NCBI GenBank assembly: GCA_020634375.1
Contig: JACKBX010000010.1
Location: forward strand, 186,001 to 250,000
Direction of reading: 5' to 3'
Length of the DNA stretch: 64,000 bases
Source: Ardenticatenaceae bacterium
Lineage (GTDB): Bacteria; Chloroflexota; Anaerolineae; Promineifilales; Promineifilaceae
Under the pieces are notes generated by a model. The model was not told the DNA's origin and searched no databases. It was given only the letters and a program-made list of their open reading frames with translations. This document shows, in pieces, positions 52,453 through 62,954 of the stretch. The position numbers were made by a program, and so were the translations under genes. Numbering within the stretch: position 1 is the first letter of the stretch; every line of letters begins with the position of its first letter.

Positions 52453-54207
52453 TCACGGCATTTGCGCCCCGATTGCTTGCGCCAATTCAAGCGTGGGAGC
52501 GCGGACGATGAAAGAGGTTGTTTCTTGCGTGAAAAGGCAAAGCGTTTCGTCCTGGCTTTGCCAACAGGTGCCACCGTCCACATCTTGCGATTGTGCGGGA
52601 TCGTACAGTGCGGGCGCATACCCGGCAAATATTGTATTGAAAGCATCGGCGCTGTCCGGGCTGTCCCAGGCAATAAGCAATGCCATCACTAATGTGTCGT
52701 CGTTTTCGTTCCAGTAGATAGTGTATTGATCGCCTGACCACCCGGCAACGGCCGTATCCACATCATCTAATTGCCCGGCAAGGAACTGCTGCAAACGGAA
52801 TGCCCCCCACACGCCCCGGCCTTGCATCTGCCAGTCGTCGCCCAATGCCGCTTGTAAGTCAGGCAGGGTAATGCCTTGCGGCACGGCCGTGCCGCCAAAA
52901 AGCACCTGCGCGGTCGTGGACTGTGGCTGCTGCGCCGCAGCAATTGCCGACAAGCCGCGCTCCTGGTAAATGCCAAGCGCCCATTGGTAGCCGGTTGTGT
53001 AGGGGAAAAGCAGTTCCTGGCGTAATGCCGCAGGCATATCCGCCAGAGCTTCATTTGTGCTGCTGAGGAGGGTGGCGCTGAGCACGGCCGTTTCTGCAAT
53101 GGCTTGCTCATTACGCGCCAGATACAACTCCTGCCATAACAGCGATTCGCCAACTCTTTGGGCGTTCACGGCCAGCCAGCTATCAAAGGTTAAATCGCCA
53201 GGAGGAAATTCTGGCAGCACAAGTGCCTGCTGCGCGGCCACCCAATCAGACAATGGCCCTGTAACCGCTGCCTGCTCCAGCGCAATAAAGCGGTCGGCGG
53301 CAGGGTCATAGTAGAGTGCGGCAAAATCGGCTGTCTGCCACGCAGCAACGGCCGTTGCCACATCCACATCAGGCGAAATCATGTCGAAAGCACGCAAGAT
53401 GCGAGTCTGCTGCTGTACATTTACATCTGGGAATTGTGCGCCCACCCACTGCACAAAATCAGAACGTAAAATGAGAATGTGCGGCAGCGTTGGCAGCGCC
53501 GTTCGCGGTGGCAGACTATTAACAGCAGCTAAAATGTCGGCTTGCTGTGCAGCAACGGCCGTTAGCAGCGTGCCGGTAATGCTCATGCTGGTAGAGATTT
53601 GATTGCTGTTGACGGCCGTGACCGTGATGGTAAATGGGCCAGCCTGTCGCAATGTGCGGCTAATCATCTGTGTAAATAGACGCTGGTCGTCACCCGTGTA
53701 AGGCGTCGTTTCTTCCCCTACGGCCACATCTATTGAAGTCAGCCCCACCGCGTCGCTGGCTGCTACAAAAAAGTAAAATGGCTCTTCAACAATTTGCTCT
53801 GCATCCAGTAGCTGTACGGTCACTTCCGGCTGTTGGCTCTGCAATTCCTGCTGTAAATCCGCTATACGCGCATCAGCAGCAGCAACGGCTGCTTCTGCCT
53901 CTGCCAACACTGCTTCGGAAGTTGCTGCCAACTGAAGTTGTTCGTTAAGCTGCTGTTCCACTGCGTCCAGGTCAGCATTAGCGGCAGCAGCTTGTTCGCT
54001 GACTGCATCTCTGGTAGCAGCAGTTTCGGCAAGGGAAACGGCCGTGCGTGTCCCCGCTGCCTGGTTTGTCAACAACTCTTCATGACGATCCTCAAGGCGC
54101 GTTTGCAACGTCCGTTGTGACTGAACCGTAAACACAAACCCGGCTGCTACGACCAGTAAAAGCATAAATAGCGTCAAAGAAAAGGCAATTAATCGCGATT
54201 GTTTCAT
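52453..54207 (-). CDS. Membrane-anchored coiled-coil protein with repeated substrate-like domains, function unknown
   Basis: 584 residues. One N-terminal TM helix (LIAFSLTLFMLLLVVAAGFVFTV) with a short inside tail, then a long Ala/Gln/Glu coiled coil (residues about 30-125). From about residue 130 there is a beta-stranded part (VTVQLLDAEQIVEEPFYFFVAASDAVGLTSIDVAVGEE ...) and a large extracellular region ending in a domain with a CWQSQDETLCLF Cys pair. The outside part could be a ligand-binding or proteolysis-target domain. Between the 37-residue ORF and the small membrane genes, it is a candidate membrane partner of the CHAT protease. Confidence 0.7.
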   Translation of the reverse strand: MKQSRLIAFSLTLFMLLLVVAAGFVFTVQSQRTLQTRLEDRHEELLTNQAAGTRTAVSLAETAATRDAVSEQAAAANADLDAVEQQLNEQLQLAATSEAVLAEAEAAVAAADARIADLQQELQSQQPEVTVQLLDAEQIVEEPFYFFVAASDAVGLTSIDVAVGEETTPYTGDDQRLFTQMISRTLRQAGPFTITVTAVNSNQISTSMSITGTLLTAVAAQQADILAAVNSLPPRTALPTLPHILILRSDFVQWVGAQFPDVNVQQQTRILRAFDMISPDVDVATAVAAWQTADFAALYYDPAADRFIALEQAAVTGPLSDWVAAQQALVLPEFPPGDLTFDSWLAVNAQRVGESLLWQELYLARNEQAIAETAVLSATLLSSTNEALADMPAALRQELLFPYTTGYQWALGIYQERGLSAIAAAQQPQSTTAQVLFGGTAVPQGITLPDLQAALGDDWQMQGRGVWGAFRLQQFLAGQLDDVDTAVAGWSGDQYTIYWNENDDTLVMALLIAWDSPDSADAFNTIFAGYAPALYDPAQSQDVDGGTCWQSQDETLCLFTQETTSFIVRAPTLELAQAIGAQMP

Positions 54208-54334
54208 TGGATTCGCTCAAGGAGAAAAAGAGGAAAGTCATAAGACAACACAGTGACTTAATGCTACACGAGGTTAGATCGAGGGTCAAGCATCTTTTCC
54301 CCTACACAAACTATAGGCTCCCCCTAAAAACAAA

Positions 54335-54366
54335 AGCGACCAGCTTTTCCAAAAAAGCTGGTCGCT
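54335..54366 (-). terminator. Terminator after the 37-residue Cys-rich ORF
   Basis: AGCGACCAGCTTTT, loop CCAA, AAAAGCTGGTCGCT on the plus strand: 14 perfect base pairs. On the minus strand TTTTGTTTTTA follows. Confidence 0.85.
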
Positions 54367-54390
54367 AACGCCAAAACAAGAAACTAATGA

Positions 54391-54504
54391 TCAGGCATCC
54401 TCACAGTTGTGATAGTCGCACGTACACCAAATCAACGGACGCCGACAATAGGGGCATAGACGGTTACTACGTTTCCTCTGATACAAAAAAATGAATCGGG
54501 TCAT
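54391..54504 (-). CDS. 37-residue Cys-rich small protein (mini zinc-ribbon-like)
   Basis: MTRFIFLYQRKRSNRL, then CPYCRRPLIWCTCDYHNCEDA. Five Cys and one His in the last 21 residues, in a CPYC, CTC, HNC order that can hold a zinc ion. The ATG at 54504 has GGAGG eight bases upstream, the best ribosome site in the region, and a strong terminator follows the stop, so it is a complete short transcription-translation unit. Because it is short it is easily missed. Function unknown; it lies between the STAND-TPR gene and the coiled-coil protein. Confidence 0.65.
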   Translation of the reverse strand: MTRFIFLYQRKRSNRLCPYCRRPLIWCTCDYHNCEDA

Positions 54505-54710
54505 TCTTCTCGCCTCCACAAAAACAAATTCTTAAATATACAAGCAACATTTTAGAATTAGGGAGAAAACTTCTCCATCAATGTCAAGGGGAGAATCCGT
54601 GAACAACCCGTTAATTAATTCTGATACAGTCTTCACCTACCAAGTTGTAATTCCAACAGGACTTGCGCAGGATTAGCTTTATGCCTACATCTTTGTAGGG
54701 AATCAAGCAA

Positions 54711-57700
54711 TCACGAGAAACTTTCCAATAATTCTTGAAACCGAGGATCATTGCGAATGAAATCAAAATCAGGATCGTGTTCCACCCATTTCTTTTCTAC
54801 CTGTCCTAAACTTAAAGCAGCTCGTAATAACACCAGCGCCTCTTCCACATTGCCACAAATTGACTCAAAACAGGCACGATTGTATTTATTTTCATCCTTC
54901 ATCAATTCGCGTGCTGTCTTAATTTGCTTTTTGTATCCATCTGTTTGTCCTAACTTCCGATAAATACCCGCTAGCGACCCCAGTGAATAAGCATCCTTGG
55001 GGTCTAGTTCAATAGCCTTTTTATATGCTTCAATCGCTTGTTCGCCATTACCCAAAGCATTTTGTACGTCAGCCAGTCCACCGTATAGCTTGGCCTTACG
55101 CGGATTCAGTTCCAATGCGCGAATATACAAATCTCGCGCCTCCTCTAAATTGCCCAATTCCTTGTACAGATTGCCCAGGCCATAGTAGGCCATCGGATAA
55201 AGCGGGTTTATCTCAACTGCCTTGCGATAAGATGCTAGCGCCTGCTCTTGTTGCCCCAGGCTGGAGTAAACGCCACCCAGCCCCACATAAGCTGTCGCAT
55301 TGCGTTGGTCATGGCGTAATGCACGCTCATAGGAAGTAAGCGCATCATATAATCGGCCAAGTTCCCAATACACATCCCCTAATCCTCGATAGGGTTCGGC
55401 ATAACCTCGATTTAAGCGCAGGGCACGCTCATAAGCGGCAATTGCCTGATCAAATTTTCGCAGAGTACGGAATGTTTCGCCCAATCCGTATCGCGTAGCA
55501 GCCCGTGCCGGGTCCATCTCTATTGATTTCTGATAGAGCGACAATGCTTCTTCTATGCGGCCCATCCCTGTATATGCTTGCGCCAGGCCATTGAGGTAGT
55601 CAGGATCGTTGGGATGGAGGGTGCACGCTTGTTCATATATTTGGGCTGCTTCGGCAAACGATTCTAGATCAATGTGTATTTTGCCCAGCCCATGATATGC
55701 TGGCGCAAAGTCTGGTTGATGTTGAATTGCTTCCTGATAAGCGGTTATTGCAGCTTTGGGGCGGCCCTGTGCAGCATAAACCAAACCCAAACCATAGTGA
55801 GCTTCGGCGTTCTTTGGTTGCAGCCGTATGACTTTGTGATAACTGCGCAGCGCATCTTCATAGGCACCGGTTTGCAAAAAGGCATCGCCCAGGTGGGAAA
55901 GTGTTAGAGTGTCTTTGGGAGTCAGGGCCAGGGCTTGTTTGTAGGCAAGAATGGCCTGGCTATGCATTTGTAAGCCAAGATAAGCGTCGCCCAACCCGCG
56001 TATTGCCTCAAAACTACCGGGGTCTAGCTTGAGGCTAGTTTGTAAGGCTGTTAAGGCAAGGCGATAGTGGCCTAAAATCAGGTAAGTTAACCCGATGCCT
56101 GTATGCGCATGAGCATAGGTGGCATCTAATTTGATGGCTTGTTGATAGGCTGTGATGGCTTCGTTTGTTTGATCTAACAGGCGGTGGACGTCTCCTAATC
56201 CACTACGTGGGGCAGCCCATTGGGGAGCCATGTCTACTGCACATTGGTAGGCGGTTAGTGCGGGGTTGATACGGCCGTTCCTCAAATACTCTCGCCCCAG
56301 CCCATTGTAAGGGATTGGATCTCCGGGGCGCACCTGAATGCTGCGCCGATACATCGCAATCGCTTCCTGCGCTTGACTCTGGCTGGCATAAACATCCCCC
56401 AATCCATTATACGCCGAGGCATTGGTCTCATCTAATGCCAGCGCATGATTGAAAGCCGCTATTGCTTTGTCCAAACGGCCGCGTTGGGCCTGGAGGTGTC
56501 CCAATCCTACATGCGCTGGCGCATGTCGTGCATCTAGCCGCACCGCTTCTTTATAAGCATCTACTGCCGGCTCTTGTTTCCCTTCTGCCATGTACAAATC
56601 GCCGAGGGCTGTATGTGCAGCAGGGTTGCCAGCATCTATCTGCATGGCTTGCTGACAGGCTGTATGTGCCTTGTGATATTGTTTTTGCCGGCGGTAAACG
56701 GCCGTTAACCCAATATGTGCCTCGGCAGAAGCAGGAGCTAACAAGAGTGCCTGGTTGTAAGCGGCAACCGCCTCTTCATTCCGGCGAAATTGTGCATAAA
56801 CATGACCCAGACCGGTGTGTAAAACGGCCGTATCCGGTTCCAGGGCCAGTGCATCCTCATATGCCTGTATCGCATCATCTAACTGCCCCAAACTTGCCAA
56901 AACCTGCCCTAACGCTGCCAATGTAGACACGTCTTGCGGGTTCAATTTCAGGGCCGTTTCCAAAGCGCCACGCGCCTGGGTATATTTGCCCAGGCTGTTG
57001 TAAGTCATCCCCAAGCCAACATACGGCTTGAAAGCATTCTTATCCACTTCACTTGCCGCCTGATAATGGCGCACGGCCGTCTCATACTGCCGCAGATCAC
57101 GCTGCACCTCTCCCATGCCATAATGCGGCGCATACCAATCCGAGCGCAGCTCAGACGCATAAGCAAATGCTTTCAAGGCATCATCGTGCAGGCCGCGTGC
57201 CAGGTACACCCATCCCAAACCCTGATAGACGGCCGCATTATAATGATCCAGACTGCGTGCATGTTGATAGGCTTCGCGTGCCTTTTCAATTTGCTCGGTT
57301 TGCAAAAATAAATCGCCCAGCCCAAGATAAGCACCCACCTGCTGCGCATCCAACGCCAGCGCGTGCTGATAGGCAGCAATGGCAGCATCGTGCTGCCCCT
57401 GTACCGCCAATGAACGCCCCAGGCCAATGTGCGTGCCCGGTTGTTGGGCATCACTAGACAATGCACGGCGGAAGGCCGTCAAGGCTTGCTCGTGCTCACC
57501 CATTTGCTGGTGCAGCCAGCCTAACCCGGCGTGTGCCGCCGCCTGCTGCGGCTCCATTTCCAAGACACGCTGGTAATAAGTCTGGGCATCTACCAAATGT
57601 CCCGCCAGGCGCAGTGCGTCCCCCAGGTGGCAGAAGAGAACGGCCGTATTCACCCCCACCTTCTCCGCCTGCCGATAAGCCCGCACGCCATCCTCATAAC

Positions 57701-60700
57701 AACCTGCTGCCACCTGCAAATCCCCCAGGTTTTCGTATGCTTCCCCGTTTTGCGGATCGCGCCGCACGACACGCTTATACATTTGCAGAGCTGGCTCCAC
57801 CTTTCCCTGCTTTTGCAGCAAGCGAGCCTGCCCCATCAACGCGGACACAGACTGCGGATGAATGCGCAGCGCCTGCTCATAAGCTAAAAATGCCTCGTTC
57901 TCCTGGCCTAGTTGAACATACATATCACCCTGACCAATATAAGCATTGGCACAGTACGGATTCAATGACATAGCATGTTGATAATGCGTTAACGCTTCTT
58001 GCGCTGTTCCCTTTAAGGCATAATACTGGCCTAATCTCAAAAATGTACCGGCATATGTATCACTTAATGTTTGGGCTTTTTGCAAGGTGCTCAATGCTTT
58101 TTCTGGCTGTCCAATTTGTAGGTAGACTGAAGCTAACCCTGCCAGTGGTGCAGGGCGATCTGGAGCCAAATCACGCGCCTTCATAAACGCCTTGCGTGCT
58201 TCATCAAACCGTTCCAATGTGCGGTAAACGTGCCCCAGCCCATGATGCGCCCGATAGGTTAGAGGGGCCAGTTGCAACGCCTTTTGATATGAAAGCAATG
58301 CCTGCTCCCATTGTTCGCGCCAACGATAAAAATCCCCCAGGCCCACATAAGCATCTAATGTGCCAGCATCCAATTCCAGGGCATGTTGAAAGGCCCGCGT
58401 TGCTTCATTGTCCTGGCCTAAAATGGTATAGGCTTTCCCTAATCCGGCGTGTGCCTTGGCATGACGTGCATCTTGTGCCAGCGCTTGCCGGTATGCGTCT
58501 ATTGCAGCTTGTGCCTCTTCCAGTTTCAGGTATGTATCTCCCAATGCCACGTAAACGGCGGCGGGTTGGGGGCCTTGGGCAATAGCTTTTTTGTATGATT
58601 GAGCGGCCTCTTGGGTGTGTCCCAAAGTTTTCTGCACATAGGCAAGATGATGATAGGGAAACGCGGTAGGGGGATGATGTACCATCCCTGATTGATAGGC
58701 AGCAAGCGCTTTTGGGTATTCGCCCTGTGCCCGGTAGACATTTCCCAGGCCAATGTGTGCTGCGGGAAGGGCTGTGTCCAGGGAAACGGCCGTTTCATAC
58801 GCCTGTAACGCCTCATGATACTGTTTGCTTTGATAGGCCACATCTCCCAAGCCCACATATGCCAGGGCATTTTGCGGCGCCAGTTGTATGGCCTGTTGAT
58901 ACGTTTGTTGCGCATCAACCAATTGAGAATGCGCCAGGTGGATAGCGCCCAAGCCCATCTTCGCCGCCGCATTATTTGCCTCTAATGCCAACGCCTCCTG
59001 GTATGCTTGCTGCGCCTTCTGCCACTCCTTCTTCTGGCGATACACATCACCTATGCCCACAAAAGCAGCGGCAAACCGCTGGTCACATTGCAAAGCCGTA
59101 CGATACGCTTGCAATGCTTTTTGCAGCCGCCCTTGTGCGGCAAACACATCCCCCATGCCCTGATAAGCGGCAGCGGAGGAGGCATCTAGTTTGAGCGCCT
59201 GCCAAAATGCCTCGGCCGCAGCAGTATATTCGCCCCGCTGAAGGTTGATTTTGCCCAGACCAATATAGGCTGCTGCTGTTGGTTGGCGGCGAATGGCCTG
59301 CTCATACGCAGCAATGGCCTCCAATTCTTTGCCCAGTGCCGCCTGGATGTCTCCCAAATTAACATAAGACAAGGCGTAACCGGCATCTTGTGACAAAATT
59401 TGTTGATAGGCACGCAAGGCTTCTTCTGGTTGTTGTAAAGCGTAAAGTACTTCGCCTAACCCATCGAGTGCCGGTAAATAATGTGCATCAGCAGCCATCG
59501 CTCTCTGAAAAGTCACAAGCGCTTCATCGAGGTTGTCCGCTGCCATGTGTACGCGCCCCAATCCAGTGTGGGCTGCGGGGTTGCGGGCGTCTAGCTCTAT
59601 CGCTTTTTGAAATGATGCCTGTGCCTCACGAGGCCGGCCAATACGCAGCAGCAAATTACCCATGCCGACTAGTGGGCCAGCGCTCTCAGGAGCCAGAGAA
59701 ATAGCTTGTAGGTAGGCTTTGTAAGCGTCTTCATAATGTGCCAGTTCTGTTTGCACGTTGCCCAGGCCAGAGTGTGCGGCAACTAAAGCCGGGTTGTGAG
59801 CAATGGCGTTGGTATAGGAGGCTGCCGCTTCCTCCATTTGCCCTTGGGCCTCTTGCACTATCCCCAATCCCAGGTGTGCTTCGGCCAGAGTGGTATCGAG
59901 GGAAACGGCCGTTTCATATGCTGATTTCGCTGCATCCCACTCCCCAAGTTGGCGGTAAGCCTCTCCCAACCCACAGTGCGCCTTTGCCTCACGCGGGTTC
60001 ACCTCCAGCGCATGACGAAAAGCGGCAACGGCATCTTCGTACCGTTCCAACCGCTGATACAATTCCCCTAAACGCACACTGACAGCATCTTCTGCCTCAT
60101 TCTCGTTGGCTGCTTGCTGGTAAGCCGCCAAAGCCTCGTCATAACGTCCCAGATCGCGGTAAACATCTCCCAAGCGGTAACGAATTTCCGTTTCATCCGC
60201 CCCTAACACCAGTGCTTGTTCATAAAGCGCCTGTGCTTCGGGTGTACGTCCCAGTTTGCGATACACGTCACCCAATCCCTGGCGCGGCGCAGCTAATTTG
60301 GAATCTAGCTCAATCGCACGTTTGTACGCAGCAATGGCCTCGTCCCATTGGTTGCTGGCCTGATAAAGGTCGCCTAAGCCCATGTAAGGCTCAGCTAACT
60401 GATTATTCAGGATGGTTGCTTGCCGATAAGCGTCTCTCGCTTCGGTATATTGGTCTAGTTCAATGTACGTGTTGCCCAGCCCGCAGTAGGCGTGGGCACT
60501 TTCTGGGTGCTGCTCAATGACAGCCTGGTAAGCGGCGATGGCGTCTTTGTAACGGCCGTTCTCGCGGCGCAAATCCCCCAATCGAAGCTGCGGCAGTACC
60601 ATTTGTGGTTCCAAAGAAGCTGCCTTCTGGTAGGCACGCACGGCCTTTGTCATTTCCCCTTGGGCGCGGTAAACCTCTCCCATCCCCATATGCGGCGCAG

Positions 60701-62954
60701 CCGACTGCGCGTTCAATTTGATGGCCTTTCGGTATGCCTTTAATGCCGCCTCGTTTTGCCCTAGTGCCCGGTAAATATTGCCCATACTCACATGGGCAAC
60801 TGCGAATCCGCTGTCAATTTTTAATGCCTCACCATATAACTCAAGCGCGGCCTCATAGTTCTCTTGTGCCTCCTGCACAGCCCCCAGGTAATACCAGGGA
60901 TTGGGACGGTCGGGCAGCCAGGCCGCCACTTTGCGTAGAATCGGCTCGGCTTTGCTGGAAACGGCCGTGTCCACATCCCCCCTAGACCAGATAATACTCC
61001 GTGCCAATGTTTCTAATGCCGTACCCAACAACTGCCGCAGTGCAACGCCATTCTCTGGCAGATTCTCTTCAGCAGTAGCAAAAGCCCCCAACGCATCATC
61101 AACTTCCTGGCGGCGCTGATGCAGCAACCCCCGCCGCCAATGTAGAATAGCCCACCGTTCCTGAGCATCATCATCATCTAGCCAACCCTGCTGCCCCATA
61201 CGCTGCAACAGCCCCAGCATCGCCGCCTCATCATCCGGCGAAGGATGTTGGCTCCGCACAGCCAATAAACGCGCATAAATTGTTTGCCCCCCATCACTTA
61301 ATTGCTCTTTCCATGCCGCTAACGATTGCAGCAGCCCCCCGCATAAATCGCTGTTATACGCCAACCCCTCCACAAAACGGGGAATCAACCAACGCCAGGC
61401 CTCCTTTTCATCCATCCACAGCAAATATTGCGTCAGATCAATAACATATTGCACCCAATTCTCATCAATGCAACGAGTTTCGACCAAATCCGCCTGACCC
61501 TCGATATCTGCCAACCGCCCTCGTAAAACCTCTGTGGCGCGTTCGTTCAACAAGCGTACTTGCTTGCCTGTACGCCGCACTTCCGCCTTCAAATACTCGC
61601 GGATAAATAACGAAGGATCATCGTGTAATCGTGCCCGATCTGCATGAACAGAAGCATAATCCCGCTCCAGCCGGTGAATGAGGCCATCCAGATCAAATGC
61701 CTTCCCCTCTTCAGGAGTCAACATAGCCCGCAAAATATCAACATCCCCATCTGCCAAAGCCAGCGCGTAAATAGCCTTTTTATCTGCCTCTGCCACCACA
61801 TGCTGCATATAACGGTCAGTCATTTTGCGCACAATTTGGTCGCTGGGCGTGGCCGCCACCATGTCACCAACCACATCCGCCAATGACGTGCCTGCATCAA
61901 GCACATCGGCCACTTCCTGAACTGCCAGGGGAATACCGCGTGTCACACGGCTAACGGCCTCTAATTCGGCATCAGTGAGGTTTCGCCCTTGTGCGGAAAA
62001 ATATTGCCGGATGTCATCTTCTGCCAGCGGGCGCATACGATAAGCGATTAACCGTCGGGGCGTATCATCCGCATATCCTTTGAAATATTCGTTGCCAAAC
62101 TGGCGGCTGTGTACCAGGTTATTACGGTCGCTAATTACCCATATCACACGAGAACCAGCAGCCCGAATAACTGCCCGCAGCCAAATATCGGCACGGTCTA
62201 CCACTTCGTAAGAATCGAGAACGACTATCAATCGCTTTTTGTCAGCGACTTTGTCAAGGCCACGCGCCAACGCATAAGCAAGTTGTTCGTTGGGATTGAG
62301 AAAATGGTCAAAATAATTGGGTTTCATGCGGGCACGCAGATAGGTTTCCAATGTGGCCCGTAGTTTAGCAGCTTGTTCCGCGCCAACCTGGATACCCGCA
62401 TCCAGAAAGGTGGTGACGAGTTGTTCCCCTGTATCGCCAATCATCGGCACCCGGGTACGAATAATTTTCGATATGAGGCCCACACCTATACTGCGAAAGG
62501 CAGAGAGTTCTTCCCAACTATCATCGCTGGTCAAAATCTCGGCGACATTTTTTTCAGCTTCGTCGGCTTGTTTGATGGCTTTGTGATAGGCAGCAAACTG
62601 GCGGCCCCATTTTCTGCGAATAGCTGCGGCATAAATGCCTTTGAATACAGCATCGGCCGTTACGTGTTCACGGCCAACCTGTAGCCCTACTAACTTCTTT
62701 CGTTCGTCTTCCCAATCGACCCAGAGACACTGAAAGGAATCCGCAAAAGGCTTTTCCGTAGTGGCAATATGACGGAATCTTTTCGCCAACGTGGTTTTCC
62801 CAATCCCGCCATCTCCATATAACAGACAGACATAAGGGTAATCATCAGCTTGTGTCGTGTCCAACAATTCTGTCAATGCAAATCGAAATTGCTTTTGTTC
62901 TTCTACGCGTCCCAGGAATATTTTATCGTCAATTTTTAATAGATGATCAGTCAT
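54711..62954 (-). CDS. Giant STAND-type ATPase with about 59 tandem TPRs
   Basis: 2747 residues. Residues 1-~450 are a STAND/AAA ATPase: GDGGIGKTTLAKRF (P-loop Lys53), RLIVVLDSYE (Walker B) and RAAGSRVIWVISDRN (sensor). A helical/winged region follows (IAYRMRPLAEDDIRQYFSAQG). From about residue 690 to the end comes a tandem of 34-residue TPRs, about 59 copies, each like AYVGLGDVYRxxGQxxEAIAAYQQALxLDP. The STAND layout suggests that a ligand bound to the TPRs opens the ATPase for oligomerisation, as in defence and cell-death STAND proteins. The start has AGGAGGGGGA upstream. Signature partners nearby: a CHAT protease. Confidence 0.88.
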   Translation of the reverse strand: MTDHLLKIDDKIFLGRVEEQKQFRFALTELLDTTQADDYPYVCLLYGDGGIGKTTLAKRFRHIATTEKPFADSFQCLWVDWEDERKKLVGLQVGREHVTADAVFKGIYAAAIRRKWGRQFAAYHKAIKQADEAEKNVAEILTSDDSWEELSAFRSIGVGLISKIIRTRVPMIGDTGEQLVTTFLDAGIQVGAEQAAKLRATLETYLRARMKPNYFDHFLNPNEQLAYALARGLDKVADKKRLIVVLDSYEVVDRADIWLRAVIRAAGSRVIWVISDRNNLVHSRQFGNEYFKGYADDTPRRLIAYRMRPLAEDDIRQYFSAQGRNLTDAELEAVSRVTRGIPLAVQEVADVLDAGTSLADVVGDMVAATPSDQIVRKMTDRYMQHVVAEADKKAIYALALADGDVDILRAMLTPEEGKAFDLDGLIHRLERDYASVHADRARLHDDPSLFIREYLKAEVRRTGKQVRLLNERATEVLRGRLADIEGQADLVETRCIDENWVQYVIDLTQYLLWMDEKEAWRWLIPRFVEGLAYNSDLCGGLLQSLAAWKEQLSDGGQTIYARLLAVRSQHPSPDDEAAMLGLLQRMGQQGWLDDDDAQERWAILHWRRGLLHQRRQEVDDALGAFATAEENLPENGVALRQLLGTALETLARSIIWSRGDVDTAVSSKAEPILRKVAAWLPDRPNPWYYLGAVQEAQENYEAALELYGEALKIDSGFAVAHVSMGNIYRALGQNEAALKAYRKAIKLNAQSAAPHMGMGEVYRAQGEMTKAVRAYQKAASLEPQMVLPQLRLGDLRRENGRYKDAIAAYQAVIEQHPESAHAYCGLGNTYIELDQYTEARDAYRQATILNNQLAEPYMGLGDLYQASNQWDEAIAAYKRAIELDSKLAAPRQGLGDVYRKLGRTPEAQALYEQALVLGADETEIRYRLGDVYRDLGRYDEALAAYQQAANENEAEDAVSVRLGELYQRLERYEDAVAAFRHALEVNPREAKAHCGLGEAYRQLGEWDAAKSAYETAVSLDTTLAEAHLGLGIVQEAQGQMEEAAASYTNAIAHNPALVAAHSGLGNVQTELAHYEDAYKAYLQAISLAPESAGPLVGMGNLLLRIGRPREAQASFQKAIELDARNPAAHTGLGRVHMAADNLDEALVTFQRAMAADAHYLPALDGLGEVLYALQQPEEALRAYQQILSQDAGYALSYVNLGDIQAALGKELEAIAAYEQAIRRQPTAAAYIGLGKINLQRGEYTAAAEAFWQALKLDASSAAAYQGMGDVFAAQGRLQKALQAYRTALQCDQRFAAAFVGIGDVYRQKKEWQKAQQAYQEALALEANNAAAKMGLGAIHLAHSQLVDAQQTYQQAIQLAPQNALAYVGLGDVAYQSKQYHEALQAYETAVSLDTALPAAHIGLGNVYRAQGEYPKALAAYQSGMVHHPPTAFPYHHLAYVQKTLGHTQEAAQSYKKAIAQGPQPAAVYVALGDTYLKLEEAQAAIDAYRQALAQDARHAKAHAGLGKAYTILGQDNEATRAFQHALELDAGTLDAYVGLGDFYRWREQWEQALLSYQKALQLAPLTYRAHHGLGHVYRTLERFDEARKAFMKARDLAPDRPAPLAGLASVYLQIGQPEKALSTLQKAQTLSDTYAGTFLRLGQYYALKGTAQEALTHYQHAMSLNPYCANAYIGQGDMYVQLGQENEAFLAYEQALRIHPQSVSALMGQARLLQKQGKVEPALQMYKRVVRRDPQNGEAYENLGDLQVAAGCYEDGVRAYRQAEKVGVNTAVLFCHLGDALRLAGHLVDAQTYYQRVLEMEPQQAAAHAGLGWLHQQMGEHEQALTAFRRALSSDAQQPGTHIGLGRSLAVQGQHDAAIAAYQHALALDAQQVGAYLGLGDLFLQTEQIEKAREAYQHARSLDHYNAAVYQGLGWVYLARGLHDDALKAFAYASELRSDWYAPHYGMGEVQRDLRQYETAVRHYQAASEVDKNAFKPYVGLGMTYNSLGKYTQARGALETALKLNPQDVSTLAALGQVLASLGQLDDAIQAYEDALALEPDTAVLHTGLGHVYAQFRRNEEAVAAYNQALLLAPASAEAHIGLTAVYRRQKQYHKAHTACQQAMQIDAGNPAAHTALGDLYMAEGKQEPAVDAYKEAVRLDARHAPAHVGLGHLQAQRGRLDKAIAAFNHALALDETNASAYNGLGDVYASQSQAQEAIAMYRRSIQVRPGDPIPYNGLGREYLRNGRINPALTAYQCAVDMAPQWAAPRSGLGDVHRLLDQTNEAITAYQQAIKLDATYAHAHTGIGLTYLILGHYRLALTALQTSLKLDPGSFEAIRGLGDAYLGLQMHSQAILAYKQALALTPKDTLTLSHLGDAFLQTGAYEDALRSYHKVIRLQPKNAEAHYGLGLVYAAQGRPKAAITAYQEAIQHQPDFAPAYHGLGKIHIDLESFAEAAQIYEQACTLHPNDPDYLNGLAQAYTGMGRIEEALSLYQKSIEMDPARAATRYGLGETFRTLRKFDQAIAAYERALRLNRGYAEPYRGLGDVYWELGRLYDALTSYERALRHDQRNATAYVGLGGVYSSLGQQEQALASYRKAVEINPLYPMAYYGLGNLYKELGNLEEARDLYIRALELNPRKAKLYGGLADVQNALGNGEQAIEAYKKAIELDPKDAYSLGSLAGIYRKLGQTDGYKKQIKTARELMKDENKYNRACFESICGNVEEALVLLRAALSLGQVEKKWVEHDPDFDFIRNDPRFQELLESFS

